A DNA stretch of 64,000 nt from Hydrogenispora ethanolica (lineage in GTDB: Bacteria > Bacillota > UBA4882 > UBA8346), in assembly GCF_004340685.1 (NCBI RefSeq), contig NZ_SLUN01000003.1, positions 62,001 through 126,000 of the forward strand, written 5' to 3'. Position numbers and translations under genes: made by a program. Positions 16,374-24,315 of the stretch are shown piece after piece. Each line of letters starts with the position of its first letter. Positions within the stretch are counted from its first letter, which is position 1. The notes under the pieces were generated by a model. The model saw nothing but the letters and a program-made list of their open reading frames with translations. It did not search any database and was not told the origin of the DNA.

Positions 16374-16904
16374 ATGGAAAAGCTCTGTCTGGAATGGGAG
16401 CTCTGCGATTGTCAGAACGGGGCGGTGCAGCGGCACTGCCCGAACTGCGGACGAAAGGTATGGTTTACGGATTCCCGCCAAAGGCGGCACAATGCCAATG
16501 GCAAGCAAATTTACGAATACGCGATTTACAAATGTGAGAACGGCCACACCTGGAACAGGAAAATCGGAAGTTACTCCGCGCGCTCCCGGGCTGAAGGTCC
16601 GGTCCGGGATGAAGCGGTCCGGCCCGGAGAATTTTCTGCCGAGACGCTCCGGGTCGAACACTGCCTGAAGCGGGGCGTGCCGGAAGTGGCGATCGCCCTC
16701 CGCGCGGTGCGGGGCAGCTGGCGGCTGGATAAATTGCTGGCCCGCCAGATTGAGGACTGGAGCCGGGAGCGGATCGTGAGCGCGATCGAAGAAGGGCGGA
16801 TCCTGCTCGATCACGCCGTCGTAAAACCGAGGACGCTGGTGAGAACGGGGCAAGTGATCCGGATTCTCCTGGCGGCTCCGCATTCCTCCGGCGATCTTCC
16901 CTGA
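16374..16904 (+). CDS. Zinc-ribbon and S4-like domain protein
   Basis: A 176-residue protein. Residues 9-60 form a zinc-ribbon-like unit (CDCQ, HCPNCGRKVWF, YKCENGHTW). Residues 110-165 look like an S4 RNA-binding domain (RLDKLLARQIEDWSRERI, then GRILLDHAVVKPRTLVRTG). I do not know a named family with this combination. It may bind structured RNA such as rRNA or tRNA. The start at 16374 follows AAAGGGTGAAGGG; upstream in-frame codons lie in the RNA terminator. It sits 44 bp after the candidate small RNA, an arrangement worth noting. Confidence 0.65.
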   Translation: MEKLCLEWELCDCQNGAVQRHCPNCGRKVWFTDSRQRRHNANGKQIYEYAIYKCENGHTWNRKIGSYSARSRAEGPVRDEAVRPGEFSAETLRVEHCLKRGVPEVAIALRAVRGSWRLDKLLARQIEDWSRERIVSAIEEGRILLDHAVVKPRTLVRTGQVIRILLAAPHSSGDLP

Positions 16905-16922
16905 GCCGTGCGGCGGCTCCGC

Positions 16923-17216
16923 TCCGGCGCGGCGCGGCTGCCCCGTGGCCCGGGCGAGCTTTCCCGAGTCCGGGATCACTTCTCCCGCATCCGGGATCGC
17001 GCTTCCCGGGCTCCGGATCACCTCTCCCGCGTGGCGGAAGAGCTATCCCGGAGCGCGGGCCGGTTCTCCCTGGCAACGGAAGGTCAGATCCGGGCCCCGG
17101 GGCAACTCATCCCGTCGCCGGGCGAGTCCGCCCGGCAAGCGGGAAGGCTCGCCGTGGCAGGGGAATGTCAGGTTGAGGCGGCTAAGCGAATCTCCCGTCG
17201 ACGGGAAGGCCGGTGC
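16923..17216. repeat. 21-bp tandem satellite, locus 1 (14 degenerate units)
   Basis: The sequence has a 21-bp period. Read on the plus strand it encodes heptads such as RVRDHFS, RIRDRAS, RAPDHLS and RVAEELS. Units share a CGGGATCGCGCTTCC-like core. Several frames stay open because the period is a multiple of three. It fills the gap between the S4 gene and the NUDIX gene and runs into the NUDIX 3' end. Confidence 0.7.
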
Positions 17217-17766
17217 CATGGTCCGGCCGGAAGCTGCCGATGAGATAGCGGTCGGCTGCAAACGCCATGTCCGGAAAGGGACCGGTCCGCCCGACCCATT
17301 GCAGCTCCGTCAGATCATCCCCGGGCCGCGGCGAACCGTGGCGAATCTCCGCCCATAAGGCGATGACCAGCGTATGGAGGACGGGGGATAAGAAATTGCT
17401 GGCGACATTGACGATCCCTCTGAGCCGCACCGCCAACCCGGTCTCCTCAAGGACCTCCCGTTTGGCGGCGGTCAGAAAATCCTCATCATATTCAATAAAT
17501 CCGCCGGGCAGGCACCATTTTCCGGCCGCGACACCGCCGGGGCCCCTCCGGCCGATCAACACCCTGCCGTCCCGGACGATGAGCACCGATACCCCGGCCG
17601 CCGGGTTCCGATACTGGATAAAGCCGCAGGCCGGACAGACCCGCCGCAATCTGCCGCCTTCCTCTTTTTGAAGCAACGCCGCGCGGCAGAGCGGACAATA
17701 GCGATAGGATGGGGCCGCCGGCGGATTTTCCTCGGCGGCTCCCGCAAAAACTTGGCGAATCTCCAA
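17182..17766 (-). CDS. NUDIX hydrolase with zinc ribbon (NudC-like)
   Basis: A 194-residue protein. An N-terminal four-cysteine zinc ribbon (YCPLCRAAL ... CPACGF) precedes a NUDIX box, GGFIEYDEDFLTAAKREVLE then ETG, with all metal-binding glutamates present. This pattern matches NADH pyrophosphatase-like or ADP-ribose-type NUDIX enzymes that cleave nucleoside diphosphate derivatives. The last 12 or so codons lie in the 21-bp satellite, so the C-terminal tail has probably been rewritten. It is separate from neighbouring genes. Confidence 0.87.
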   Translation of the reverse strand: MEIRQVFAGAAEENPPAAPSYRYCPLCRAALLQKEEGGRLRRVCPACGFIQYRNPAAGVSVLIVRDGRVLIGRRGPGGVAAGKWCLPGGFIEYDEDFLTAAKREVLEETGLAVRLRGIVNVASNFLSPVLHTLVIALWAEIRHGSPRPGDDLTELQWVGRTGPFPDMAFAADRYLIGSFRPDHGTGLPVDGRFA

Positions 17767-17885
17767 AACGGTTTCACCTCTCCGGATAGGTTATTCGGAT
17801 CGCTCCCGCGCGGTTTCAGGGCCGGGAGCTTTCCTTGTTGGAAGGAATTGTTTACGGAAAAATGGCGCTCCATTCCAACAGGGAA

Positions 17886-17935
17886 ACTCAGGGGGTGAGT
17901 CGTGTTTTAGGCCCAATGGAACTTACCCCTTGAGT
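17886..17935. repeat. Imperfect inverted repeat (hairpin)
   Basis: ACTCAGGGGGTGAGT (17886-17900) pairs with ACTTACCCCTTGAGT (17921-17935) with two wobble or mismatch positions around a 20-base loop. It lies between the divergent NUDIX gene and the small gene at 18135. The role is unknown. Confidence 0.5.
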
Positions 17936-18134
17936 CCGCTTGGAAGGCAATCGTGGCGGGCTTCCACCCGTACAAAATGAATACGGAACCGGTACTGCGC
18001 CGCGTTTCATTCATGATATGATATTGGTAGTGGATGCAACGCTCGTCTCCGCCACAGGGCGGAGCGGGGTTGTGGCCTGCCGCAGCGGGGAACCGCCGCG
18101 CGGCGTCAGACGAATCAATAAGGAGGAATGGAAA

Positions 18135-18446
18135 ATGCCCCGTTCAATTGCGACCCAACTCCGGAATTCCCAGGTGATGCTCACCGGCGTCAACGCCCAT
18201 GCCGCGCGGATGGCCCGGCGCGGCCTGGACGACCCGTTCCTGGAACGTTACGACCGGATCTACCGGGAGGCGCTGGAACTCGACAATCAATATCATGCGC
18301 TGAAGGCCCGGATCAAGGAGATGGCGCACCTGTTTCATGCGCAACTGGCGGAGCTGGACGGTTGCTACCGGGAGGCCCGCAAAGTGGTCAAGCTGGAGAT
18401 GCCCTTGGAGAGCTGGCCGGAGTTTGGGATCCGCGACCAACGCTGA
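18135..18446 (+). CDS. Small helical protein of unknown function
   Basis: A 103-residue soluble protein that I do not recognise. The start is well supported by AAGGAGGAATGGAAA. The sequence looks mostly alpha-helical (RYDRIYREALELDNQYHALK, IKEMAHLFHAQLAELDG), possibly a coiled coil. No cysteine pairs, signal or membrane segment is seen. It stands alone, upstream of the LacI operator region, with its own leader. Function cannot be proposed. Confidence 0.6.
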   Translation: MPRSIATQLRNSQVMLTGVNAHAARMARRGLDDPFLERYDRIYREALELDNQYHALKARIKEMAHLFHAQLAELDGCYREARKVVKLEMPLESWPEFGIRDQR

Positions 18447-18540
18447 CCGGAAATGAGGAAGGTATCTTCACACGAACATGACATTAAAATGTAATATTTC
18501 AACCGAAAGGAGTTTTCTCCGACCCGTCGAAAACAAAATG

Positions 18541-18554
18541 TGAAAACATTTTCA
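18541..18554. promoter_or_regulatory. LacI-family operator, distal
   Basis: TGAAAA-CA-TTTTCA. An identical 14-bp copy lies at 18695-18708. The two sites, 154 bp apart, would allow looping by a LacI-type tetramer or two-site repression. Confidence 0.68.
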
Positions 18555-18694
18555 TAGTCGCACGAAGAGAATGTCAGGGGACCGGCTCCGGGAAACCGGA
18601 TGGTTCTCGATGAAAATGGCGATTAACAGCACGTATTGAATTGAAACGCCGCTTATTCCGGCCCCGGCGCGGCCGCCGGACCGGGGGGCGCATA

Positions 18695-18708
18695 TGAAAA
18701 CATTTTCA
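18695..18708. promoter_or_regulatory. LacI-family operator, proximal
   Basis: A second exact TGAAAACATTTTCA copy, directly upstream of the GGAGGG ribosome site of the lacI-type gene. Its place suggests autoregulation of the regulator and the importer genes cotranscribed with it. Confidence 0.72.
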
Positions 18709-18721
18709 CAACGGAGGGCCG

Positions 18722-19750
18722 ATGGCCAATATCAAAGAAGTGGCAAAACTGGCGAACGCCTCGATTGCAACCGTCTCGCGGGTCCTGAACGGCACCGGCT
18801 ATGTCGGGGCGGAGACCCGCGTCAGGGTTTTGGAAGCGATCAAGGCGCTGAATTACCAGCCCTTGGCGCGCGATTCCGGGAACCGCGAGACCCGGACCAT
18901 CGGCCTGGTGGTGCCGAACATCGAAAATCCGTTCTTCGGCAGGATGGCCCGGCATTTGAGCGCGGCCGCCAATGGCTTCGCCTACAATATTCTCCTGTTT
19001 AACCTGGAGGGAGCGCCGAACGACGACGCCATGTTCGAGTTGATCGACCACCGGGTGGACGGCCTGATCTATGCCTCCTCCCACCGCAGCATGGAAGTGA
19101 TCCAGGCCGCCCGGAGCAAAAACATGCCCATGGTGGTGCTGGACCGGGAGACTCCCAACGCCCGGATCAATTCGGTCGCGGTCAACAACAATTACGGCGC
19201 CTTCATCGCCACCGAGCACCTGATATCCCTGGGCCACCGGCGCATCGCCTATCTGGGCGGCGCGGCCGGAATGGAGATCTCCGCCCGGCGCAAGGAAGGC
19301 TACCTGCGGGCGCTGGTCGAATACGGCATCGCCGCCGACGAAGCCTCCATCGGTTACGGCGATTACACGATGCCCAGCGGGTTTGAGGCCATGAAACGGC
19401 TGTATCAGGCCCATCCCGAGATCACCGGGGTCATCGCGGCCAACGATCTGATGATCATCGGCGCGTTGCATTATCTGAATAAGAGCGGCGTCCGGGTGCC
19501 CGAGGATGTCTCGCTGATCGGCTTCGACAATATCGAGCTCGCCCGCGAGAGCGCCCCGGCGCTCACCACCGTGGAATACCCGATGGAACGGATGAGCGCG
19601 TTGGTCGTCGACCTGATCCTGCGCCAGATCAAGGAAGGGGACGACACCCCCGAAGCGGTGACGCTCTTCCCCAAGCTGATCGTCCGCGAGAGCTGCGCCG
19701 CGGCTCCGGACACCGCCGACCGTGGAAAGAAGGGTCACCATGCGCAATAA
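18722..19750 (+). CDS. LacI family transcriptional regulator
   Basis: A 342-residue repressor. It has an N-terminal LacI helix-turn-helix and hinge (IKEVAKLANASIATVSRVLN) and a ribose-binding-like core (IGLVVPNIENPFFGRM, VDGLIYASS, LGHRRIAYLGG, VIAANDLMIIGAL). Two identical operators upstream suggest autoregulation. The stop overlaps the first permease gene, so regulator and importer are one transcript. By location the effector is likely a purine, nucleoside or polyamine, but this is inference. Confidence 0.93.
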   Translation: MANIKEVAKLANASIATVSRVLNGTGYVGAETRVRVLEAIKALNYQPLARDSGNRETRTIGLVVPNIENPFFGRMARHLSAAANGFAYNILLFNLEGAPNDDAMFELIDHRVDGLIYASSHRSMEVIQAARSKNMPMVVLDRETPNARINSVAVNNNYGAFIATEHLISLGHRRIAYLGGAAGMEISARRKEGYLRALVEYGIAADEASIGYGDYTMPSGFEAMKRLYQAHPEITGVIAANDLMIIGALHYLNKSGVRVPEDVSLIGFDNIELARESAPALTTVEYPMERMSALVVDLILRQIKEGDDTPEAVTLFPKLIVRESCAAAPDTADRGKKGHHAQ

Positions 19751-20573
19751 GTCAGTCTATCTCCTGCTGCTGCCCGGCCTGATCGTGATCACCCTGTTCC
19801 TGCTGGTCCCGCTCTTTTCGACCGTGGCCATGACCTTTCAGGGGGAGCGGGGCTTCAGCCTCGCCCGCTATGCCGATTTCTTCGGCGACGAGTTTTACCT
19901 CCGGATCTACCTGCGGACGCTGCGGCTGTCGCTGATTGCGACGGGGATCGCGGTGCTGGCCGGCTTCCCGACCGCCTATTACATATCCAAGGCCCGCCAG
20001 AATCTGAAGGGGGTCTATACCATCCTGGCGGTGTTCCCCCTTTTGACCAGTCCGGTGGTGCGCAGTTTCAGCTGGATGGTGGTCCTGGGCAAGTACGGGC
20101 TGGTCAACAAGGCCCTGCTGGGACTGAAGCTCATCGATGAGCCGTTGAAACTGTTGTATAACGAGTTCGCCATCGTGATCGGTTTTGTCAACCTGTTTTT
20201 ACCGCTGATGATCATGTCGCTGATCGGCGTGATGGAGAATATCGATCACGACCTGGTGGAAGCGGCTGAAAGCCTGGGGGCTTCGAAATTCCGCTCCTTC
20301 CTCAAGGTGGTTTTCCCTTTGAGCATTCCGGGGCTGATCGTCGGCAGCATTCTGGTCTTCACCGGCAGCTTTACCGCGTATACCACTCCGCAGCTCCTGG
20401 GCGGCAATAAGTCGAAGGTCCTGGCCACGTTGATCTACCAGAACGCCATGACCCTCTCCGACTGGAACGGCGCCGCCGTGATCGCCACCGTGATGATCCT
20501 GACCACGCTGCTGGTCAGCGCGGCGATCAACCGCTGTACCGCCCGGCTGCAAGGAAAGGCGGGCTTGTCATGA
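19740..20573 (+). CDS. ABC transporter permease (PotB type)
   Basis: A 277-residue permease with six hydrophobic segments and an EAA loop (LVEAAESLGASKFRSFLKVV). The FTGSFTAYTTPQLLGG segment is typical of the polyamine/PotB branch. The start at 19740 follows AGAAGGG and overlaps the lacI stop; an earlier in-frame start at 19722 lacks a site. It pairs with the PotC-type permease by a 4-bp overlap. The transported substrate may differ from polyamine given the neighbouring purine genes. Confidence 0.9.
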   Translation: MRNKSVYLLLLPGLIVITLFLLVPLFSTVAMTFQGERGFSLARYADFFGDEFYLRIYLRTLRLSLIATGIAVLAGFPTAYYISKARQNLKGVYTILAVFPLLTSPVVRSFSWMVVLGKYGLVNKALLGLKLIDEPLKLLYNEFAIVIGFVNLFLPLMIMSLIGVMENIDHDLVEAAESLGASKFRSFLKVVFPLSIPGLIVGSILVFTGSFTAYTTPQLLGGNKSKVLATLIYQNAMTLSDWNGAAVIATVMILTTLLVSAAINRCTARLQGKAGLS

Positions 20574-21349
20574 AACATAAGGGACTCGCGTTATTCACCG
20601 GCCTGGTTTATGCCTTTCTCCTTTTCCCGCTGGTCATCATCACCGTGGCCGGCTTCGGCAAGGAATCCTATCTGACCTTTCCGCCCAGCGGCTTCTCCCT
20701 GCATTGGCTGGCCAATATCTTCCGGGTCGAGATGTTCGTGAAAACCTTCGTCATCAGCCTGGAACTGGCGGCGCTCGGCACGCTGATCGCCTTTCTGGTG
20801 GGGCTGCCGGCCGCCTACGGCCTGAGCCGCTACGCTTTTCCCGGCAAGGAGCTGCTCAAGGGGATCTTCATGTCGCCGGTGCTGGTGCCCGGGATCGTGC
20901 TGGGCTTCTCCCTGTTGAAGCTGCTCATCGCCCAGGTCGGCCTGCCGGTCTTCCCCAGCCTGCTGCTGGGGCATACCGTGGTGATTCTGCCCTATATCAT
21001 CCGGGTGATCTCCTCGAGCCTGGACAATCTGGACTATTCCATCGAGGAATGCGCCGTATCGCTGGGCGCGGACCGGGTCAAGACCTTCTTCCTGATCGTC
21101 CTGCCCAATATCACTTCCGGAGTGATCGCCTCGTTCATCCTGGCCTTCATCAACTCGTTCAATAACGTTCCGGTATCGGTCTTCCTGACCGGCCCGGGCA
21201 TCAGTACCCTGCCGATTCAGATGATGAGCTACGTGGAGTATTATTTCGATCCCACCATCGCCGCGCTGTCGGTGGTGCTGATGGCGATGACCGCCGTGCT
21301 GATGTACATCGTCGAGCGGACCCTGGGCCTGAATGTGGTGGCCAAATAG
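20570..21349 (+). CDS. ABC transporter permease (PotC type)
   Basis: A 259-residue second permease with six membrane segments and the EAA loop (IEECAVSLGADRVKTFFLIVLP), where the second E-A-A position reads ECA. The FINSFNNVPVSVFLTGPG run is typical of PotC proteins. It overlaps the previous gene by ATGA. The ATPase gene would normally follow directly, but a 386-bp foldback element and other sequence separate them by about 625 bp. Confidence 0.9.
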   Translation: MKHKGLALFTGLVYAFLLFPLVIITVAGFGKESYLTFPPSGFSLHWLANIFRVEMFVKTFVISLELAALGTLIAFLVGLPAAYGLSRYAFPGKELLKGIFMSPVLVPGIVLGFSLLKLLIAQVGLPVFPSLLLGHTVVILPYIIRVISSSLDNLDYSIEECAVSLGADRVKTFFLIVLPNITSGVIASFILAFINSFNNVPVSVFLTGPGISTLPIQMMSYVEYYFDPTIAALSVVLMAMTAVLMYIVERTLGLNVVAK

Positions 21350-21390
21350 CGCCGGGGAAAACCTGGAACCGGACCTATCCTCCGCTCCTT

Positions 21391-21776
21391 CCCTGAGAAG
21401 GCAATGTCGTCAAGCGATGATAACATATTATGGGATGAAACATTGTCCGCCTAGTACACGAGGATGAATACGAAAAAAGTCTGAGATGCCTAAAAACGAC
21501 CTCACCCCGGCCCTCTCCGACGATGTGATTCAAAGAAGCGGATTCAGCGGAGAGGGATGACGGAGCTTGAAACTTGGGCCTCTTGGAAGTCTCAGCGATG
21601 GCCTAAAAGATAGGCCCGAGTTTTGGGAGATTCACCTCTCCCCGTCGAGTACTTTTCTTCGAAATCAGCATCGCCGGGGAGAGGCCGGGAGAGAGGTCGC
21701 TTTTGGAGTTCGCAGCTTGTCATGAAATATATTTCCATTTTATCCCACGATAGCTTGACGACATTGCCCTACAGGG
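21391..21776. mobile_element. MITE-like foldback element
   Basis: Ends are inverted: GGCAATGTCGTCAAGC (21400-21415) and its complement at 21753-21768, with CCCTG-type outer flanks. Inside, ACCTCACCCCGGCCCTCTCC is mirrored by GGAGAGGCCGGGAGAGAGGT. The 386-bp unit is almost one long palindrome with no coding capacity. It splits the ABC importer operon between permease and ATPase. The rest of the gap (21777-21974) shows nothing else recognisable. Confidence 0.7.
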
Positions 21777-21974
21777 AAGGAGCTGGAGAATAGGTCCCGG
21801 ATCGTCTTGGTTCCGCACTGATGGGGACGGCACGGGAGCGGGTGGAAACATTACGAAACGAAGCTTTAATGCCAGGACTCCCCCTTACCTCCGCTTGCCG
21901 TCGAGCGAACGGAAGCCGGATGGGGTGGGTCCGGAGCGGAACGATTCACTGCAGTAACAGCTGGGGGATGAAAG

Positions 21975-23027
21975 ATGAGTTTATTGGAATTGAAAGATAT
22001 CGCGGTCGCCTATGGGGACCATGTGGTGCTGGAGCACCTGAACCTGGCCATCGAGCAGGGCGAGCTGGTGGCGCTGCTGGGGCCGAGCGGCTGCGGCAAG
22101 ACCACCACCCTGCGGACCATCGCCGGGTTTATCCAGGCCCGCTCCGGGCAGTTTCTCTTCGACGGCCGGGATTACACCCGGGTCCCGGTGCACAAGCGGA
22201 ACTTCGGCTTCGTGTTTCAGAGCTATGCTCTGTTTCCCCACCTGAATGTCTTCGATAATGTCGGCTTCGGCCTGAAGCTGCGGAAGGTCGACAAAGGGGA
22301 GGCGGAACGGCGCATCCGGGCGATCCTGAATGTCGTGGACCTGGGGGAGTACGCCAAACGCTATCCCAAGGAGCTCTCGGGCGGCCAGCGGCAGCGGGTG
22401 GCCCTGGCCCGGGCGCTGGTGATCAACCCGGATCTGCTCCTCTTCGACGAACCCTTAAGCAATCTGGACGCCAAGCTACGGGTCAAGATGCGGGTGGAGA
22501 TCAAGCGGATCCAGCGGGAGCTGAAGATCACCTCGGTCTATGTCACCCACGACCAGGAGGAGTGCTTCTCCATCTCCGACAAGGTGGCGATCATGAACGG
22601 CGGGATCATCGAGCAGCTGGACAGCCCGCAACACATCTACCAGGCGCCGGCCACCGAATTCGTGGCCCGCTTCGTCGGATTCGAGAACTTCATCGAGCTG
22701 GAACGGCAGGGGAGCGACGCCGCGTCGGCCGGTTACGTCTCGCCGTTCGGCCACCGCTTCGCGCTGCCCAATCACGGGCGGGGGCGGGACCGCTGCAAAG
22801 GCGCGATCCGTCCCGATGAGATCCTGATCGGGAAGCGGGGGGATGCCGCCGCGACCAACACGGTCGAGGGGACCGTGGCTATCAGTACGTTCTTGGGCAA
22901 GCAGTATCAATATATCATCGACACCAAGCTGGGGCCGCTGGTGGTCAACAGCGCCGCCGACCATTTGTATCAGCCGGGGGACGCGGTGTTTTTGAACCTG
23001 CCCGGGGAGAAAATCATCTTAGTATAG
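21975..23027 (+). CDS. ABC transporter ATP-binding protein (PotA type)
   Basis: A 350-residue ATPase with Walker A GPSGCGKTT, Q-loop FQSYALFPHL, ABC signature LSGGQRQRVALARAL, Walker B LLLFDEPLSNLD and a switch His in VTHDQEE. A C-terminal TOBE-type domain (GAIRPDEI) follows, as in PotA/FbpC proteins. It powers the importer formed with the two upstream permeases and downstream binding protein. Foldback DNA separates it from the permeases, so it may need its own promoter. Confidence 0.93.
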   Translation: MSLLELKDIAVAYGDHVVLEHLNLAIEQGELVALLGPSGCGKTTTLRTIAGFIQARSGQFLFDGRDYTRVPVHKRNFGFVFQSYALFPHLNVFDNVGFGLKLRKVDKGEAERRIRAILNVVDLGEYAKRYPKELSGGQRQRVALARALVINPDLLLFDEPLSNLDAKLRVKMRVEIKRIQRELKITSVYVTHDQEECFSISDKVAIMNGGIIEQLDSPQHIYQAPATEFVARFVGFENFIELERQGSDAASAGYVSPFGHRFALPNHGRGRDRCKGAIRPDEILIGKRGDAAATNTVEGTVAISTFLGKQYQYIIDTKLGPLVVNSAADHLYQPGDAVFLNLPGEKIILV

Positions 23028-23042
23028 AGAGGGTGCGCGAAA

Positions 23043-24083
23043 ATGAAGAAAATCATCGGGTTGCTGCTGGGATTGTTGGTCTTAAGCTGTGCTTTGGGAG
23101 TAGTCTTCGCCGCGGGCGAGCCACGGACGCTGGTCGTCTCCACCTGGGGATATAATGAAGACCAGTTCCGCAAGAATGTCTTCGGTCCTTTTGAGAAGGA
23201 GAACAACGTCAAGATCGTGCTCGAGGTCGGGAACAACGGCGAGCGCCTGAACAAATTGAAACTGATGAAAAACAGCTCCGTCGACGTGATCACGCTGGCG
23301 GAATCCTATGCGCTGGACGGCGCCAAGGCCGGGGTCTTCGAGAAGATCGACGCCCGGAAGATCCCCAACCTCAAATACCTTTACGATGTGGCCAAAAAGC
23401 CGGTCAAGGACGGCTACGGTCCGGCCTACACCATGAACCGCACCGGCATCATCTATGATGCCAAAGCGGTCGCCAAGCCGATCAAATCCTGGGCCGACCT
23501 CTGGCGGCCGGACCTGAAACAGAAGATCACCATCCCCGACATCACGATCACCTCGGGCCCGGCGATGATCCAGGCGGGGGCCATCAAGGCCGGCACCGCC
23601 ATGGCCAAGAATGATTCTAAGGCCTTCAGCCAGCTGGTCGCCTTAAAGCCCAACGTGGTCAAGATCTATACCAAGTCGTCGGATCTGAACAACCTTTTCA
23701 TCCAGAAGGAAGTGGTCGTCGGCGTCGGCCTGGATTTCGCCTTCCCCAAGATCAAGGAGGCCATTCCCAGCGCGGTCTATGTCGACCCCAAAGAGGGCTC
23801 CGTCGCCAACCGCAATACCATCAATATTGTCAAGGGTTCCAAGAATGTCGACCTGGCGTACAAATTCATCGACTGGTGGCTGAGCGAGAAGGTGCAGCGG
23901 GCCAACGCCCTGGATAAACTGGATTCGCCGGTCAACAAGAAGGTGGTGCTGACCGAGGAGGAAGCGGTGGGCCTGACCTACGGCGCCAAAGTCTTCAAGA
24001 AGATGAAGGCCTTGGATTTCAGCTATATCAACGGCGTGATGCCCAAATGGATTCAACGCTGGAACGAGGAGATCGCCGACTGA
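23043..24083 (+). CDS. ABC transporter substrate-binding protein (PotD-like)
   Basis: A 346-residue binding protein. A signal peptide (residues 3-24) ends VFAAGE; no lipobox is clear, although a Cys occurs at residue 16. The mature start TLVVSTWGYNEDQFRKNV and the DVITLAESYALDGAKAGVF segment match the PotD/YnjB-like spermidine-type family. It lies 15 bp after the ATPase gene. Because adenine deaminase follows, a purine-related ligand is possible, but polyamine is the default for this family. Confidence 0.88.
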   Translation: MKKIIGLLLGLLVLSCALGVVFAAGEPRTLVVSTWGYNEDQFRKNVFGPFEKENNVKIVLEVGNNGERLNKLKLMKNSSVDVITLAESYALDGAKAGVFEKIDARKIPNLKYLYDVAKKPVKDGYGPAYTMNRTGIIYDAKAVAKPIKSWADLWRPDLKQKITIPDITITSGPAMIQAGAIKAGTAMAKNDSKAFSQLVALKPNVVKIYTKSSDLNNLFIQKEVVVGVGLDFAFPKIKEAIPSAVYVDPKEGSVANRNTINIVKGSKNVDLAYKFIDWWLSEKVQRANALDKLDSPVNKKVVLTEEEAVGLTYGAKVFKKMKALDFSYINGVMPKWIQRWNEEIAD

Positions 24084-24223
24084 AGCCTCCCGTTCCCGCC
24101 GGAACGGCCAGGCGCGGCTCCGGGACGGCTCCTCTAGTTTCTTCCCCAGTCGTGAGGGAGGGGAGGATCGGCCTGAGACCGCCTGACCGTGATACCCAAT
24201 TGAATTGGCAACAAAACGAAAAG

Positions 24224-24250
24224 ACTCCCGCAGCGCGCTGCGGGAGTTTC
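24224..24250 (+). terminator. Hairpin terminator after the importer operon
   Basis: ACTCCCGCAGC pairs perfectly with GCTGCGGGAGT (24224-24247), followed only by TTTC. It is a very stable stem with a weak T-run. Confidence 0.6.
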
Positions 24251-24315
24251 GCCGGTAGCCGGCCGCGGCCTTTGGTCCGGACCGGAGCGGCTGCCCGGCA
24301 AAAGGAGATGAAGCT

